A DNA stretch of 64,000 nt from Lachnospiraceae bacterium (GCA_030540075.1 JAUNWX010000005.1:44698-108697), one strand, 5' to 3'. Counted from the first letter of the stretch, positions 33,504 to 42,928 are shown. Made by a program: numbers and translations. The notes: generated by a model not told the origin, from the letters alone.

Positions 33504-34793
33504 ATGGATTTATTTGAATATATGGCCGAGAAGCAGAAGGAGTCCGACGCGCCGCTGGCCTCCCGCATGCGTCCGGAGACCCTCGACGAAATCGTCGGCC
33601 AGGAGCAGATCATCGCCCCGGGCACCCTGCTCTACCGCGCGATCCGGGCCGACAAGCTCGGCTCCCTCATCTTTTACGGCCCGCCGGGCACCGGCAAGAC
33701 GACCCTCGCGCAGGTCATCGCGCACACCACGAAGGCCGACTTCGAGCAGGTGAACGCCACCATCGCCGGCAAGAAGGACCTCGAGGAGGTCATCGCCCGC
33801 GCGAAACAGAACCACGGCGGCTATGGCCGGAAGACCATCCTCTTCATCGACGAGATCCATCGCTTCAACAAGGCGCAGCAGGACTACCTCCTCCCGTTCG
33901 TCGAGGACGGCACCGTGATCCTCATCGGCGCGACCACCGAGAACCCGTACTTCGAGGTGAACGGCGCGCTGATCTCCCGTTCCCGCATCTTCGAGCTGAA
34001 GCCGCTCTCCCGCGAGAACATCGCGACCCTCATCGACCGCGCCCTCACGGACACGCGGAAAGGCGTCGGCTCCTTCCACGCCTGGATCGACGACGACGCA
34101 CGTGAGTTCCTCGCCGATACCGCAAACGGCGACGCCCGCGCGGCGCTCAATGCCATCGAGCTCGCTGTCCTCACCACGGACCGAGACCCGGACGGCCGCA
34201 TTCACATCACCCTCGACGTCGCCTCCGAGTGCATCCAGAAGCGCGCGGTGCGCTACGACAAGGACGGTGACAACCACTACGACACCGTGAGCGCCTTCAT
34301 CAAGTCCATGCGTGGCTCCGACCCGGACGCCGCCGTCTACTACCTGGCCCGCATGCTCTCCGCCGGCGAAGACATCAAGTTCATCGCCCGCCGCATCGTG
34401 ATCTGCGCCTCCGAGGACGTGGGCAATGCAGACCCCATGGCGGCGGTGGTTGCGACCAACGCGTTTCTGGCGGTGGAACGTGTCGGCATGCCGGAATCCC
34501 AGATCATCCTGGCTCAGGCCGCGACCTACGTCGCCTCCGCACCGAAGTCGAACGCCTGCTCCGCCGCGATCTTCGAGGCCATGCAGGAGGTGCAGCACTC
34601 CGGCAACCTCCCGATCCCATCCTACCTGCAGGACGCCCACTACAAGGCCAGCAGCAAGCTGAACCGCGGTGTCGGCTACAAGTACCCACACGACTTCCCG
34701 GGCAACTGGGTCGAGCAGCAGTACCTCCCGGACGGCGTGAAGGACATGGAGTTCTACCACTACCCGCATCGGCATAAAAGAAATCACGACTAA
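33504..34793 (+). CDS. rarA: Replication-associated recombination protein A (RarA/MgsA)
   Basis: 429 residues from ATG 33504 (MDLFEYMAEKQKESDAPLASRMRP), a typical RarA start. AAA+ clamp-loader-like ATPase that acts at stalled forks. Walker A GPPGTGKTTLA, Walker B ILFIDEIHRFNKAQQDYLLP, sensor 1 IGATTENPYFEVN and the C-terminal tetramerisation domain (YLARMLSAGEDIKFIARRIV, VGYKYPHDFPGNWVEQQYLP) are all seen. It lies 2 nt after the glyoxalase-like gene. A bidirectional terminator follows. Confidence 0.95.
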   Translation: MDLFEYMAEKQKESDAPLASRMRPETLDEIVGQEQIIAPGTLLYRAIRADKLGSLIFYGPPGTGKTTLAQVIAHTTKADFEQVNATIAGKKDLEEVIARAKQNHGGYGRKTILFIDEIHRFNKAQQDYLLPFVEDGTVILIGATTENPYFEVNGALISRSRIFELKPLSRENIATLIDRALTDTRKGVGSFHAWIDDDAREFLADTANGDARAALNAIELAVLTTDRDPDGRIHITLDVASECIQKRAVRYDKDGDNHYDTVSAFIKSMRGSDPDAAVYYLARMLSAGEDIKFIARRIVICASEDVGNADPMAAVVATNAFLAVERVGMPESQIILAQAATYVASAPKSNACSAAIFEAMQEVQHSGNLPIPSYLQDAHYKASSKLNRGVGYKYPHDFPGNWVEQQYLPDGVKDMEFYHYPHRHKRNHD

Positions 34794-34830
34794 AAACGAG
34801 CCCTACCTCTTCAGAGGTGGGGCTCGTTTC
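34794..34830. terminator. Bidirectional terminator between rarA and the lipoprotein gene
   Basis: AAACGAGCCC (34794-34803) pairs with GGGCTCGTTT (34820-34829), with inner ACCTC/GAGGT. A-rich and T-rich flanks serve both convergent genes. Confidence 0.88.
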
Positions 34831-34855
34831 ATAAAGTTTATTTTCCGTTTTTAAC

Positions 34856-35689
34856 TTACTCCACGACGGTGATGCTGTCGGCGGTTGCGACACGCATGCG
34901 GAGGGAGTCCACGAAGCTGAGCTTGACCTTCTTGCCGACGGCTGCGGTGGCGTCGGAGAGGAGCTGGTCGTCGCCGCTGACGCTGAACTTGAACTCGGTG
35001 GCGTCGTCACACTGGAGGTAAACGACGTCGTCCTCGAGCTTCGTGAGGGTGCCCTGTACAGCGATGATGTCAGAGGCCGCGTCGTCCATCATGTCGTCGG
35101 TCAGGACGCGGAAGCAGGTGGCGTCGTCTGCGCCGAGCTCGCCGATATAGAGGATCTGAGCGTATGTGCCGACCGCCGGCTCACCGATATCGAAGCCGTA
35201 GCTCGCGCGCTTGAAGGTATACTCGGTGTCGTCCTGCGGGCCGTCCTCTTCGTTTCTGCCTTCCTCCTCACGTACGGTGATGGAGTCGTCGGTCAGTGCG
35301 GTGATCTCGCCATACACCTGGGTGTTCTCGGAGAAGTCGGAGTTGGTGTTCTCGTACGGTACATCCATCTGAACCTCTGCGACCTTCATGCCATCCGTCG
35401 GGTCACCCTCGCCGGCGTAGTAGATGTCGACCTCGTCACCCGGCATCCAGCTCCATGCCGGATTCGTGTGTGCCTCTGAGAGGTCGACGGTGATGCTGCT
35501 GCCATCATCGAGCTCGACGGTCAGCTGATTACCGTCCGCCTTCTGAATGGTCGCATAGAAGTCGCTCATGTCATCGGTCGCGATCGTACCCTCGGTCGCC
35601 TCCTGCTTTCCGTCCTTCTTACCGCCACAGGCAGAAAGAGACAGTGCCATCATCGCCATCAGCAGTGTGTATGTTAATTTCTTTTTCAT
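34856..35689 (-). CDS. Putative lipoprotein of unknown function
   Basis: 277 residues. A signal peptide with lipobox LSAC (Cys about residue 21) is followed by GGKKDGKQEATEG, so the mature protein should be lipid-anchored outside the membrane. The body holds three related segments, each of the form I/V-x-G/A-x-I/L-x3-DD-x-I/V-x-V (ATIQKADGNQLTVELDDG, GEITALTDDSITVREEEG, GTLTKLEDDVVYLQCDD), suggesting three small OB- or SH3-like beta domains. The protein is very acidic. AAGGAG lies 7 nt before the ATG. No named family is recognised. It is convergent with rarA. Confidence 0.75.
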   Translation of the reverse strand: MKKKLTYTLLMAMMALSLSACGGKKDGKQEATEGTIATDDMSDFYATIQKADGNQLTVELDDGSSITVDLSEAHTNPAWSWMPGDEVDIYYAGEGDPTDGMKVAEVQMDVPYENTNSDFSENTQVYGEITALTDDSITVREEEGRNEEDGPQDDTEYTFKRASYGFDIGEPAVGTYAQILYIGELGADDATCFRVLTDDMMDDAASDIIAVQGTLTKLEDDVVYLQCDDATEFKFSVSGDDQLLSDATAAVGKKVKLSFVDSLRMRVATADSITVVE

Positions 35690-36064
35690 GTCATTCTCCT
35701 TTGGTTATTCTGTAAATCCATATCTCTGTTGCGAAGCCTGACACAAGCTTATCCTCATGCTCCTCACTGCGTTTCCGCAGCCAGACAGCCGACGATAAAA
35801 ATCAAGCGAACTATAAGATACCACGCAGAGGCGAACAGTTCCATTTCTTTCCTCTTAAGGCTTTATTAAAATTCCGTTCATGCTTCGTCCGATTCGCAAT
35901 GATGCACTATTTATAATAGGAAGCTGTGTTTGTTTTGTGAATTTTAAAAGATCTTACTGCCGCCGGGAGAAATCCTGCCGCCAGCTCCCCACTGTCCGTT
36001 TTTCTCCATAACCAACAGTTTTATAAATACTGTCATTAATTTACTAAAGTATATAGAAAAATGA

Positions 36065-36163
36065 CGAAAATTTCAGCGAAAATGCAACGAAACCACGAAA
36101 GTTACGAAAACGTGTACGAAAACCGGCTCACATATTGAACTGACCGCGCGAGGGGCATATATT
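36065..36163 (+). promoter_or_regulatory. Adhesin promoter with upstream CGAAA array
   Basis: TTGAAC (36135-36140), exactly 17 nt, TATATT (36158-36163) predicts a leader of about 90 nt to the ATG at 36261. Immediately upstream are six CGAAA boxes in the same orientation starting at 36065, 36077, 36088, 36096, 36105 and 36117, spaced 8-12 bp. Their position just before the -35 suits an activator. The rest of the 35690-36260 gap is AT-rich with no visible gene. Confidence 0.6.
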
Positions 36164-36260
36164 AGGTTTGAGTCAGAATCTCTGTAAGAAAATCGTAAGA
36201 ATTAAAGTTCTGCATCAGATTTTTCAGTATATTTAAGATTTCATCTTGGGGGAGAAGAAA

Positions 36261-36458
36261 ATGAGGATTCATCTGAAAAGACGTTTCACAGCGCTTATGC
36301 TGGCGGGCATGATGGTGACATCGAACGTGCTGCCGGCGTATTCCGCGACGGATGGCATCGCCGTAGAGCAGGCGGATGCCAGCTACGAGGCTGATGCCAC
36401 AGCTGCGGACGCATCCGTAGATGCCGAAAATTCGGAAGTTGGGGGGGGCATCATCTGA
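36261..36458 (+). CDS. Signal-peptide part of the phase-variable Cna-B adhesin (frame-interrupted)
   Basis: 65 codons from the ATG at 36261, preceded by GGGGGAGAAG. The N-terminus is a clear Sec signal peptide: basic MRIHLKRRF, hydrophobic TALMLAGMMVTSNVLP, cleavage near AYSA. It continues into an Ala/Asp-rich stretch and reaches a run of eight G (36441-36448), after which it meets TGA at 36456-36458. With seven G the frame would read SEVGGASSEQGD and enter the 2100-residue body without interruption. As given, it encodes only a short secreted peptide. This is the true translational start of the adhesin, not a separate gene. Confidence 0.85.
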   Translation: MRIHLKRRFTALMLAGMMVTSNVLPAYSATDGIAVEQADASYEADATAADASVDAENSEVGGGII

Positions 36459-39400
36459 ACAGGGTGATGCTGAAAAACCAGTGATCGATGCCGATGACAC
36501 CGACAGCACCGCGGATGCTTCGGCCAATGCAGGCGTCGGCAGTGACGTGGCAGATGCCGCAGCAGGCGAGCAGACCACGGAAAACAAGTCCGAGGCGACC
36601 GATGGCGCAGCGACGGAAGAGTCAAAGTCCGACGCTGCCAACGGCACAGTGACAGAAGAATCGAAGTCCGATGCTGCCAACGGCACAGCGGCGGAAGAGT
36701 CAAAGTCCGACGCTGCTGACGGCGCAGTGACCGAAGAGAGTAAGTCGGATGCCGCTCATGGTACCGGTGCAGAAGAGAGTAAGGCAGATGCTGGCCACGG
36801 CTCGCACGCTGGCGGAAGCTCAGTGGTCGGCGCCGGCAGTGTAGACATTGACGAAAGCACGGGTGCGGCGGTCGAAATCGAAGAGACGAAGCCGGGCGAG
36901 CTCCTCGAGGAGGAGACGAAGCTTGCGACCGAGTCCGAGATTCCGAAGGAAGAGGACGAGAAGAAGCTCGAGGAAAACCGGAAGTTCATCTACACTGACA
37001 TCAGAGCGGGTATCAAGGTGACGGCTACCCTCGAGGATGCAGATGCGGTACCGGATGAGGCCCGCCTGCATGTAACTGAAATCAAAAATGATAAGATGTA
37101 TGCGGCGTATCTCGAGGCCATGGATGAAGCAGAGCCGGAGATCAAGCATACGAAGAAAAATACCGTTCTCCGCGATATCTCCTTTATTATGAAGGATGAG
37201 AATGGCAAAGAGATCGAGTACGAGCCGACAGAAGGCTCCGTAAAGATCACGATCGAATACCTCGAAAATCACTTACAGGACTGGTTCGGCGTAGAGGACG
37301 CCGCTGAAGTGAAGACCTACCACCTCCCGCTCGCGGAAGGTGTAAAAGCTGAGGGCGAAAAAACCATTGACGTTCAGAACGTAAAGGCTTCTGACATCAA
37401 CGTACAGGAACTGGACAGCGACGTAAAGACAGAGAAGACAGTCGAGGTTGAAGTCGACAGCTTCTCTATGTTTGCGATGCGAAGAGCACAAGCAAGAACG
37501 GCGGCGTATACGACTGATTCTACACCGATTAACTTGATGGATATCAAGTCCGATATTACTGCAACAGCGAATACAGCTGGTGAGCTTGATCGTAATGCGG
37601 AAATCTCATTTGATATGACGTTTGCCGTGGATGATGCTAAGCTTGCGCATACTGTGAAAACCACCGGAAGCGATGGCAAACCCGTAATTCATAATGTATG
37701 GGAGTATGACCTTTCTAGTTTCTTTGCTGATAAGCCACTGGCGTTGGTGGACAAAAGTGAGGGCCCCCTTTTTGATGGTGGTACAAAAGCAGGTAAGTAT
37801 AAAGTTGAAAATAATAAAGTGATTTTTACGATTGACCCTGCTTTCCTGAATGAGCGTACAACTGGAATAAGAGGTAGCTTCAACTTTAAAGCGCAGGTGG
37901 ATTCCGAAAAGATTGGGACAAAGAAGGAGTATGAATTTACCTTTACTGGCGTCGGTACAGCTACAAAACTCACCTTCAAGGATGTCACTACGAATACAAA
38001 TAAGTATTGTGAAAATGGTAGTGGAAACGTTGTAGTCACACCAAATGCAGATGGCAACGTAACGCTGACGTATCATGTTTCCTTTAAGGCTGATGCTTCG
38101 CTTAAAACACTAAAGATGCATGATGAATTATCCGGTAATCAGTCTTATGATGCGAACTCATTTGAAATCGTGAAAGGAGAGAATTGGGATAGAGTCTGGC
38201 GGTCCGTTCCGAGCGATGCAATTACAATAGCTGGAAAGAAAGCAGATATCGATGTTATGAAAGCACTGGGTATTACATCCACGGAGAGAAATACGCAGTA
38301 TGAGATTCGGTATACAACGACAGTTAAGAAAGAGGATTTTTGTAATGCGTTAAGCAACAGTGCGCACTGGAAGTGGGATGGTGAAAATAAGACAGACGAT
38401 AAAAGAGTTGATATCACTGTACATAAAACGCTGAATGTAACGAAAAATGTCACTAAAGATGGCGGAAATTATCACTATATCATCAAGGTTGGCGGATCCG
38501 ACATCGATATGAAGGGACATACCATCAAGGATACGATGTCGGATAATCAGATTCTTGTAGGAGACATCACGATTACGTCGCCAAATGGTCAGAGCCAGAA
38601 GATCAATCCAATCTGGAAGGATGATGGTGAGTATAATAAAGACGCCATGACGGAACTCTTTACCTATACTTTCCCAGAGGATAAAGAGTACATGGGTGAA
38701 TATACCATTGAGTATAGCACGAAGCCGGCAGAGTCGAAGCTGTTAAGCGGAGAACAGGATGTAAAAAATACGGTTACGGACGAGCATGATGGCGACAAGG
38801 GTGAGGATCATACAAATCAGAAACATGACTTCGGTAATACGGAAAAGGCCGGCATTTCCAAGAAGTGGGCAGATTGGGACCTCGAAGGAACCGAAAAGGC
38901 ACTGACCTGGGATATCGAGGTCCGTTTGCCGGATGGTGTGAGCTCACTTCATGATGTTTGCGTAAGTGAGGTGGAATCGAAATATGATGTCGGCTCGGGT
39001 GCAGAGTGGAATCGTGATAAAAATATGAGTATAGACTTGAGTGCTATTACGGTGGAGGATTCAGAAGGAAACTTACTTAGAAAGGACACGGATTATACAG
39101 TAGATAATACGAAGAAGGAAGTTCACTTCTCAACACTTACGAAGAACGTCACGATTAAAGGTATTCGGACAGTCTGCCCTGTGAATTTTACGAGTGGTGG
39201 TCAGGAATACTGGTTCAGCAATAAGGCAAAAGTAAGTGTAGACGGAAGACCAGGAGACGAATCAGAAGATAAGAAACGTTATGTTTCATCAGAATGGTCG
39301 ATGTCTAAGAATGTAGTACATAATGAGACGGATGATTCATATACATGGACCGTTATCATCAACCCAGAGAAAGCAGTACTTGATACGGATAAGGATCTGA

Positions 39401-42400
39401 TTTTCGAAGATGTGATTCCTGATGGAATGAAGATGACCGGATTTCTTAAGGTTGCAGCAGAAGGAGTGGATTCTCAAGGGGTCAATGTTTTTTGGTGGAA
39501 TCAGCAAAGTGACTGCCTGAATGTTGAGGGAAAAACTGGAAGTTATAATATTAATATTACAACTGCGTGGAATGAGCAGCCGTATGAAAAAGCACCGCAT
39601 GGTCTTAGCGGCGTCAAATACACGCTTACGTATAAAACGAAGTTGACGGATGCTGCCCGTAATGATGAAATAGGCAAGGAGGGTATATCTACATATAAAA
39701 ATGTTGCAAGAGCGCAAGATGGGACAAATTGGAAAAATACTGACTGTACAGTAACACGACAGTATAAATTCCTTGAAAAGAAAGACCTGTCACTGGAAAC
39801 GATTCCGGATGACAAACATGATGTTATCGAGTATCAAATCGTAATTAATCCAGATGCGCTGACGCTGAATGAAGGAAAGGATCTGGAACTGACAGATACG
39901 ATTCCGGAAGGCACAACATTTATCAGTAACGGTTACGACTTCGAGCCTGAGGCTATCAAGGATAGAGCGAAGCTCAGCTTAAATTCGGCTACGAGAGAGT
40001 TGAAGATTGTCGTACCAGATAAGACGAAAATCACATTTACGTACAAGCTGAAGTCGGATGATCTGCATGAAGGCGGTCATGTATTCAAAAATACAGCAAC
40101 TTTGACTGGTACGGGAACGTATACAGACTATGTAGAGCAGAAGCACTATATTAGATCTCATTCAGCAACCATTACAGGAGAGAGGACATCCATCAATATT
40201 CATAAATATGATGAAGAGGCATTTACTAAGAACCTTTCAGGAGCAACATTCAAGTTATATGAACTGAAAGTGAATAGTGATGGAACCATCTCTGGTACAC
40301 AAAGAAAGGTGGGAGAAGCAACGACGGATGCGACCGGAAAACTCACCTTTACTGGACTTACACCGCTGAATAAGGATTCCTCATCACCATACTATGTATA
40401 CAAATTCGTGGAAACACAGGCTCCGGAAGGATACGAAATTAATGAAGCGTATAATGCCGGGCATGGATATTACTTTGTTTTCTATACAGATGCGGATACA
40501 AAGGCGAATGAAGTAAAGAACCTGATTGAAGAGAATAACACCGGAATTAAGGTGGAAGTTGTTTCGGGCGCGCATACCTTTGAGGTAAGTAATAAGAAAC
40601 CGAGTACACCTGCACCGGAAACTATAACGATCAGCGGCGAGAAGACGTGGGACGATAATGAAAATGAGGACCATATCCGACCGAGCGAAATCACAGTACA
40701 GGTAAAGAATGGCAACACAGTCGTAGAGAGCAAGACAGTAAAGGCAGACAGCGACGGTAAGTGGACGTACAGCTTTACCGGCCTTCCGAAGTATGATGCA
40801 GATGGCAAGGAGATCAGCTATGAGATCGCCGAAGTGGCCGTTCCTGGATATACGGCAACGTACGATGGGAATAACATCACGAACAAGCATACGCATGAGA
40901 CGGTAGAGATCAGTGGCGAGAAGACGTGGGACGATAATGAAAATGAGGACCATATCCGACCGAGCGAAATCACAGTACAGGTAAAGAATGGCAACACAGT
41001 CGTAGAGAGCAAGACAGTAAAGGCAGACAGCGACGGTAAGTGGACGTACAGCTTTACCGGCCTTCCGAAGTATGATGCAGATGGCAAGGAGATCAGCTAT
41101 GAGATCGCCGAAGTGGCCGTTCCTGGATATACGGCAACGTACGATGGGAATAACATCACGAACAAGCATACGCATGAGACGGTAGAGATCAGTGGCGAGA
41201 AGACGTGGGACGATAATGAAAATGAGGACCATATCCGACCGAGCGAAATCACAGTACAGGTAAAGAATGGCAACACAGTCGTAGAGAGCAAGACAGTAAA
41301 GGCAGACAGCGACGGTAAGTGGACGTACAGCTTTACCGGCCTTCCGAAGTATGATGCAGATGGCAAGGAGATCAGCTATGAGATCGCCGAAGTGGCCGTT
41401 CCTGGATATACGGCAACGTACGATGGGAATAACATCACGAACAAGCATACGCATGAGACGGTAGAGATCAGCGGCGAGAAGACGTGGAATGATAATGATA
41501 ACCGAGATGGTATTCGACCAAAGCAGATCACTGTAGAGGTAAAGAATGGCGAAACTGTTGTAAAGAGCTTGACTGTAGAGGAGGGCAATGACGGTAAGTG
41601 GACATATCATTTTGCGGCATTGCCGAAGTATGACGAATTAGGAAACGTAATTACGTATACTGTGGATGAAGTTACAGTGTCAGGCTACAAAACAACTGTG
41701 AAGGACAATAACATCACCAACACGCATACGCCTGCAACCACCAGTGTTCTCGTTAAGAAGACATGGGATGATTCCAACGATGCGTCTGGTAAGCGTCCTT
41801 CTGAGATCAAGGTGAAGCTGTATGCGGATCTTGTTCTGACAGCAGAGCATACGCTGACGGCGGATGCAAGTGGTGACTGGTCGTATGAGTTCACTGATCT
41901 TCCGATGTATAAGGAAGGACATGTGGGCCAGAAGATCAACTACACCGTAACAGAGGAGGAGATTCCGGGTTATGTACTGACGGATTCCAGCACTTCTACA
42001 GAAGATGGTAAGACCGTGGTACAGCTGACGAATAAGTCGATCGATTTCAAGGTCAACAAGTTCGAGCGTACGGGTACGCGTGAACTGGATGGTGCGAAGA
42101 TCCAGATTAAGGATTCCACAGGCGCAGTGGTTGCGGAGTGGATTTCGAAGTCGAGTGAGACGCATGATTTCGGTTCAAAGCTGAAGGCGGGTGAGACCTA
42201 CACGATTCACGAGGAGACAGCGCCGAGCGGTTATTACACGATCAGCGATGTGAACTTCACGGTGAATGCGAAGGGTCAGATCACGCTGGCGGGCAGCTCT
42301 GATGACGTAAAGCTTGAAGATGGTGTCATCAAGATCTGTGATGAGCGGATCAAGTCCTCCGGCGGTGGCGGTGGTGGAGATCATCCGCATCCGACACCGG

Positions 42401-42738
42401 AGACTACACCGGCTGAGACGACACCTGCGGAGACGACCGTACCGGAAACCACGCCGGTAGAGACGACAGCGCCGGAGACGAATCCGGGTGGCGGCAATGG
42501 TGGTCACCATGGTCCGTCCGAGGAGGTTGAGACCGACGAGTTCGGTAACGTGCTCGGTGCGAACCGTGGCCGGAATAAGAAGGGCCAGGATGGCGGTAAT
42601 GTAAAGGGAGCAAGCAGAGGAAAGACGAGAACGGGCGATGAGTCCATGATGTCGATCTTCGGTTTCGGATTCCTGGCAGCCGTACTGGTACTGCTCGGAT
42701 GGTTCGGCATTCGATTCACGAAGAGAAATCGCCGTTAA
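36421..42738 (+). CDS. Cna-B/SpaA-type surface adhesin body, out of frame with its signal peptide
   Basis: Open frame 36421-42738; the ATG at 36421 has no ribosome site, so the genuine start is 36261 in the other frame. From the N-terminus: about five imperfect 14-residue repeats (TEESKSDAANGT type); several immunoglobulin-like adhesin and isopeptide-forming domains of about 150-200 residues (for example GISKKWADWDLEGTEKALTW, then LPDGVSS; IPDDKHDVIEYQIVINPD); a SpaA/Cna-B domain (RTSINIHKYDEEAFTKNLSG); three identical 93-residue Cna-B repeats plus two divergent ones; another SpaA-like domain; a Gly run; a Thr/Pro/Glu stalk; and a C-terminal membrane helix with RKNRR-type basic tail. The sorting site is not LPXTG; GKTRTGDES lies in its place. 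Predicted wall-anchored adhesin or fimbrial subunit, currently off. Confidence 0.85.
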   Translation: MPKIRKLGGASSEQGDAEKPVIDADDTDSTADASANAGVGSDVADAAAGEQTTENKSEATDGAATEESKSDAANGTVTEESKSDAANGTAAEESKSDAADGAVTEESKSDAAHGTGAEESKADAGHGSHAGGSSVVGAGSVDIDESTGAAVEIEETKPGELLEEETKLATESEIPKEEDEKKLEENRKFIYTDIRAGIKVTATLEDADAVPDEARLHVTEIKNDKMYAAYLEAMDEAEPEIKHTKKNTVLRDISFIMKDENGKEIEYEPTEGSVKITIEYLENHLQDWFGVEDAAEVKTYHLPLAEGVKAEGEKTIDVQNVKASDINVQELDSDVKTEKTVEVEVDSFSMFAMRRAQARTAAYTTDSTPINLMDIKSDITATANTAGELDRNAEISFDMTFAVDDAKLAHTVKTTGSDGKPVIHNVWEYDLSSFFADKPLALVDKSEGPLFDGGTKAGKYKVENNKVIFTIDPAFLNERTTGIRGSFNFKAQVDSEKIGTKKEYEFTFTGVGTATKLTFKDVTTNTNKYCENGSGNVVVTPNADGNVTLTYHVSFKADASLKTLKMHDELSGNQSYDANSFEIVKGENWDRVWRSVPSDAITIAGKKADIDVMKALGITSTERNTQYEIRYTTTVKKEDFCNALSNSAHWKWDGENKTDDKRVDITVHKTLNVTKNVTKDGGNYHYIIKVGGSDIDMKGHTIKDTMSDNQILVGDITITSPNGQSQKINPIWKDDGEYNKDAMTELFTYTFPEDKEYMGEYTIEYSTKPAESKLLSGEQDVKNTVTDEHDGDKGEDHTNQKHDFGNTEKAGISKKWADWDLEGTEKALTWDIEVRLPDGVSSLHDVCVSEVESKYDVGSGAEWNRDKNMSIDLSAITVEDSEGNLLRKDTDYTVDNTKKEVHFSTLTKNVTIKGIRTVCPVNFTSGGQEYWFSNKAKVSVDGRPGDESEDKKRYVSSEWSMSKNVVHNETDDSYTWTVIINPEKAVLDTDKDLIFEDVIPDGMKMTGFLKVAAEGVDSQGVNVFWWNQQSDCLNVEGKTGSYNINITTAWNEQPYEKAPHGLSGVKYTLTYKTKLTDAARNDEIGKEGISTYKNVARAQDGTNWKNTDCTVTRQYKFLEKKDLSLETIPDDKHDVIEYQIVINPDALTLNEGKDLELTDTIPEGTTFISNGYDFEPEAIKDRAKLSLNSATRELKIVVPDKTKITFTYKLKSDDLHEGGHVFKNTATLTGTGTYTDYVEQKHYIRSHSATITGERTSINIHKYDEEAFTKNLSGATFKLYELKVNSDGTISGTQRKVGEATTDATGKLTFTGLTPLNKDSSSPYYVYKFVETQAPEGYEINEAYNAGHGYYFVFYTDADTKANEVKNLIEENNTGIKVEVVSGAHTFEVSNKKPSTPAPETITISGEKTWDDNENEDHIRPSEITVQVKNGNTVVESKTVKADSDGKWTYSFTGLPKYDADGKEISYEIAEVAVPGYTATYDGNNITNKHTHETVEISGEKTWDDNENEDHIRPSEITVQVKNGNTVVESKTVKADSDGKWTYSFTGLPKYDADGKEISYEIAEVAVPGYTATYDGNNITNKHTHETVEISGEKTWDDNENEDHIRPSEITVQVKNGNTVVESKTVKADSDGKWTYSFTGLPKYDADGKEISYEIAEVAVPGYTATYDGNNITNKHTHETVEISGEKTWNDNDNRDGIRPKQITVEVKNGETVVKSLTVEEGNDGKWTYHFAALPKYDELGNVITYTVDEVTVSGYKTTVKDNNITNTHTPATTSVLVKKTWDDSNDASGKRPSEIKVKLYADLVLTAEHTLTADASGDWSYEFTDLPMYKEGHVGQKINYTVTEEEIPGYVLTDSSTSTEDGKTVVQLTNKSIDFKVNKFERTGTRELDGAKIQIKDSTGAVVAEWISKSSETHDFGSKLKAGETYTIHEETAPSGYYTISDVNFTVNAKGQITLAGSSDDVKLEDGVIKICDERIKSSGGGGGGDHPHPTPETTPAETTPAETTVPETTPVETTAPETNPGGGNGGHHGPSEEVETDEFGNVLGANRGRNKKGQDGGNVKGASRGKTRTGDESMMSIFGFGFLAAVLVLLGWFGIRFTKRNRR
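36441..36448 (+). repeat. Poly-G tract (G8), likely contingency locus
   Basis: Eight consecutive G within codons for the region just after the signal peptide. Frame arithmetic: the upstream frame is 0 and the body frame is 1 modulo 3, so loss of one G or gain of two restores one reading frame of about 2158 residues. Confidence 0.85.
40639..41475 (+). repeat. Three tandem 279-bp repeats encoding Cna-B domains
   Basis: Copies start at 40639, 40918 and 41197, and a divergent fourth begins at 41476, all exactly 279 bp apart. Copies one to three translate identically (EKTWDDNENEDHIRPSEITV at the start of each) and look nearly identical in DNA, so recombination can change copy number in frame. Confidence 0.92.
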
Positions 42739-42808
42739 TTCGGTAGAGTAGAAAGAGAGAGGGGACAGGCCGTGTGGCCAATGTCATTAAGTTAAGATGA
42801 CAAAACAA

Positions 42809-42847
42809 AGATCTCTATACCAGAAATGGTATAGGGGTCTTTTTTTT
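42809..42847 (+). terminator. Read-in terminator at the IS left end
   Basis: AGATCTCTATACC (42809-42821) pairs with GGTATAGGGGTCT (42828-42840), followed by seven or more T. It would stop transcription entering from the adhesin gene. Confidence 0.85.
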
Positions 42848-42883
42848 ACAACAAAAATGCTTGACACAAACGACAGAATGTGC

Positions 42884-42928
42884 GGCCGCTTTCGCTACTG
42901 ATTGAATAAAGAGGTAGCGAAAGCGGCC
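42884..42928 (+). promoter_or_regulatory. 15-bp perfect hairpin in the transposase leader
   Basis: GGCCGCTTTCGCTAC (42884-42898) and its exact complement at 42914-42928, with a 15-nt loop. It lies 40 nt before the transposase start and could limit translation or mark a transposase-binding site. Confidence 0.65.

Noticed and set aside
40639-41475. CRISPR-like regular repeats
   Set aside because: The period is 279 bp with no spacers and lies inside a coding region; no cas genes are present.
40384-41610. 408-codon minus-strand frame with a repetitive hydrophobic translation
   Set aside because: The complement of the 279-bp Cna-B repeats; repetition and hydrophobicity follow from the plus-strand code.
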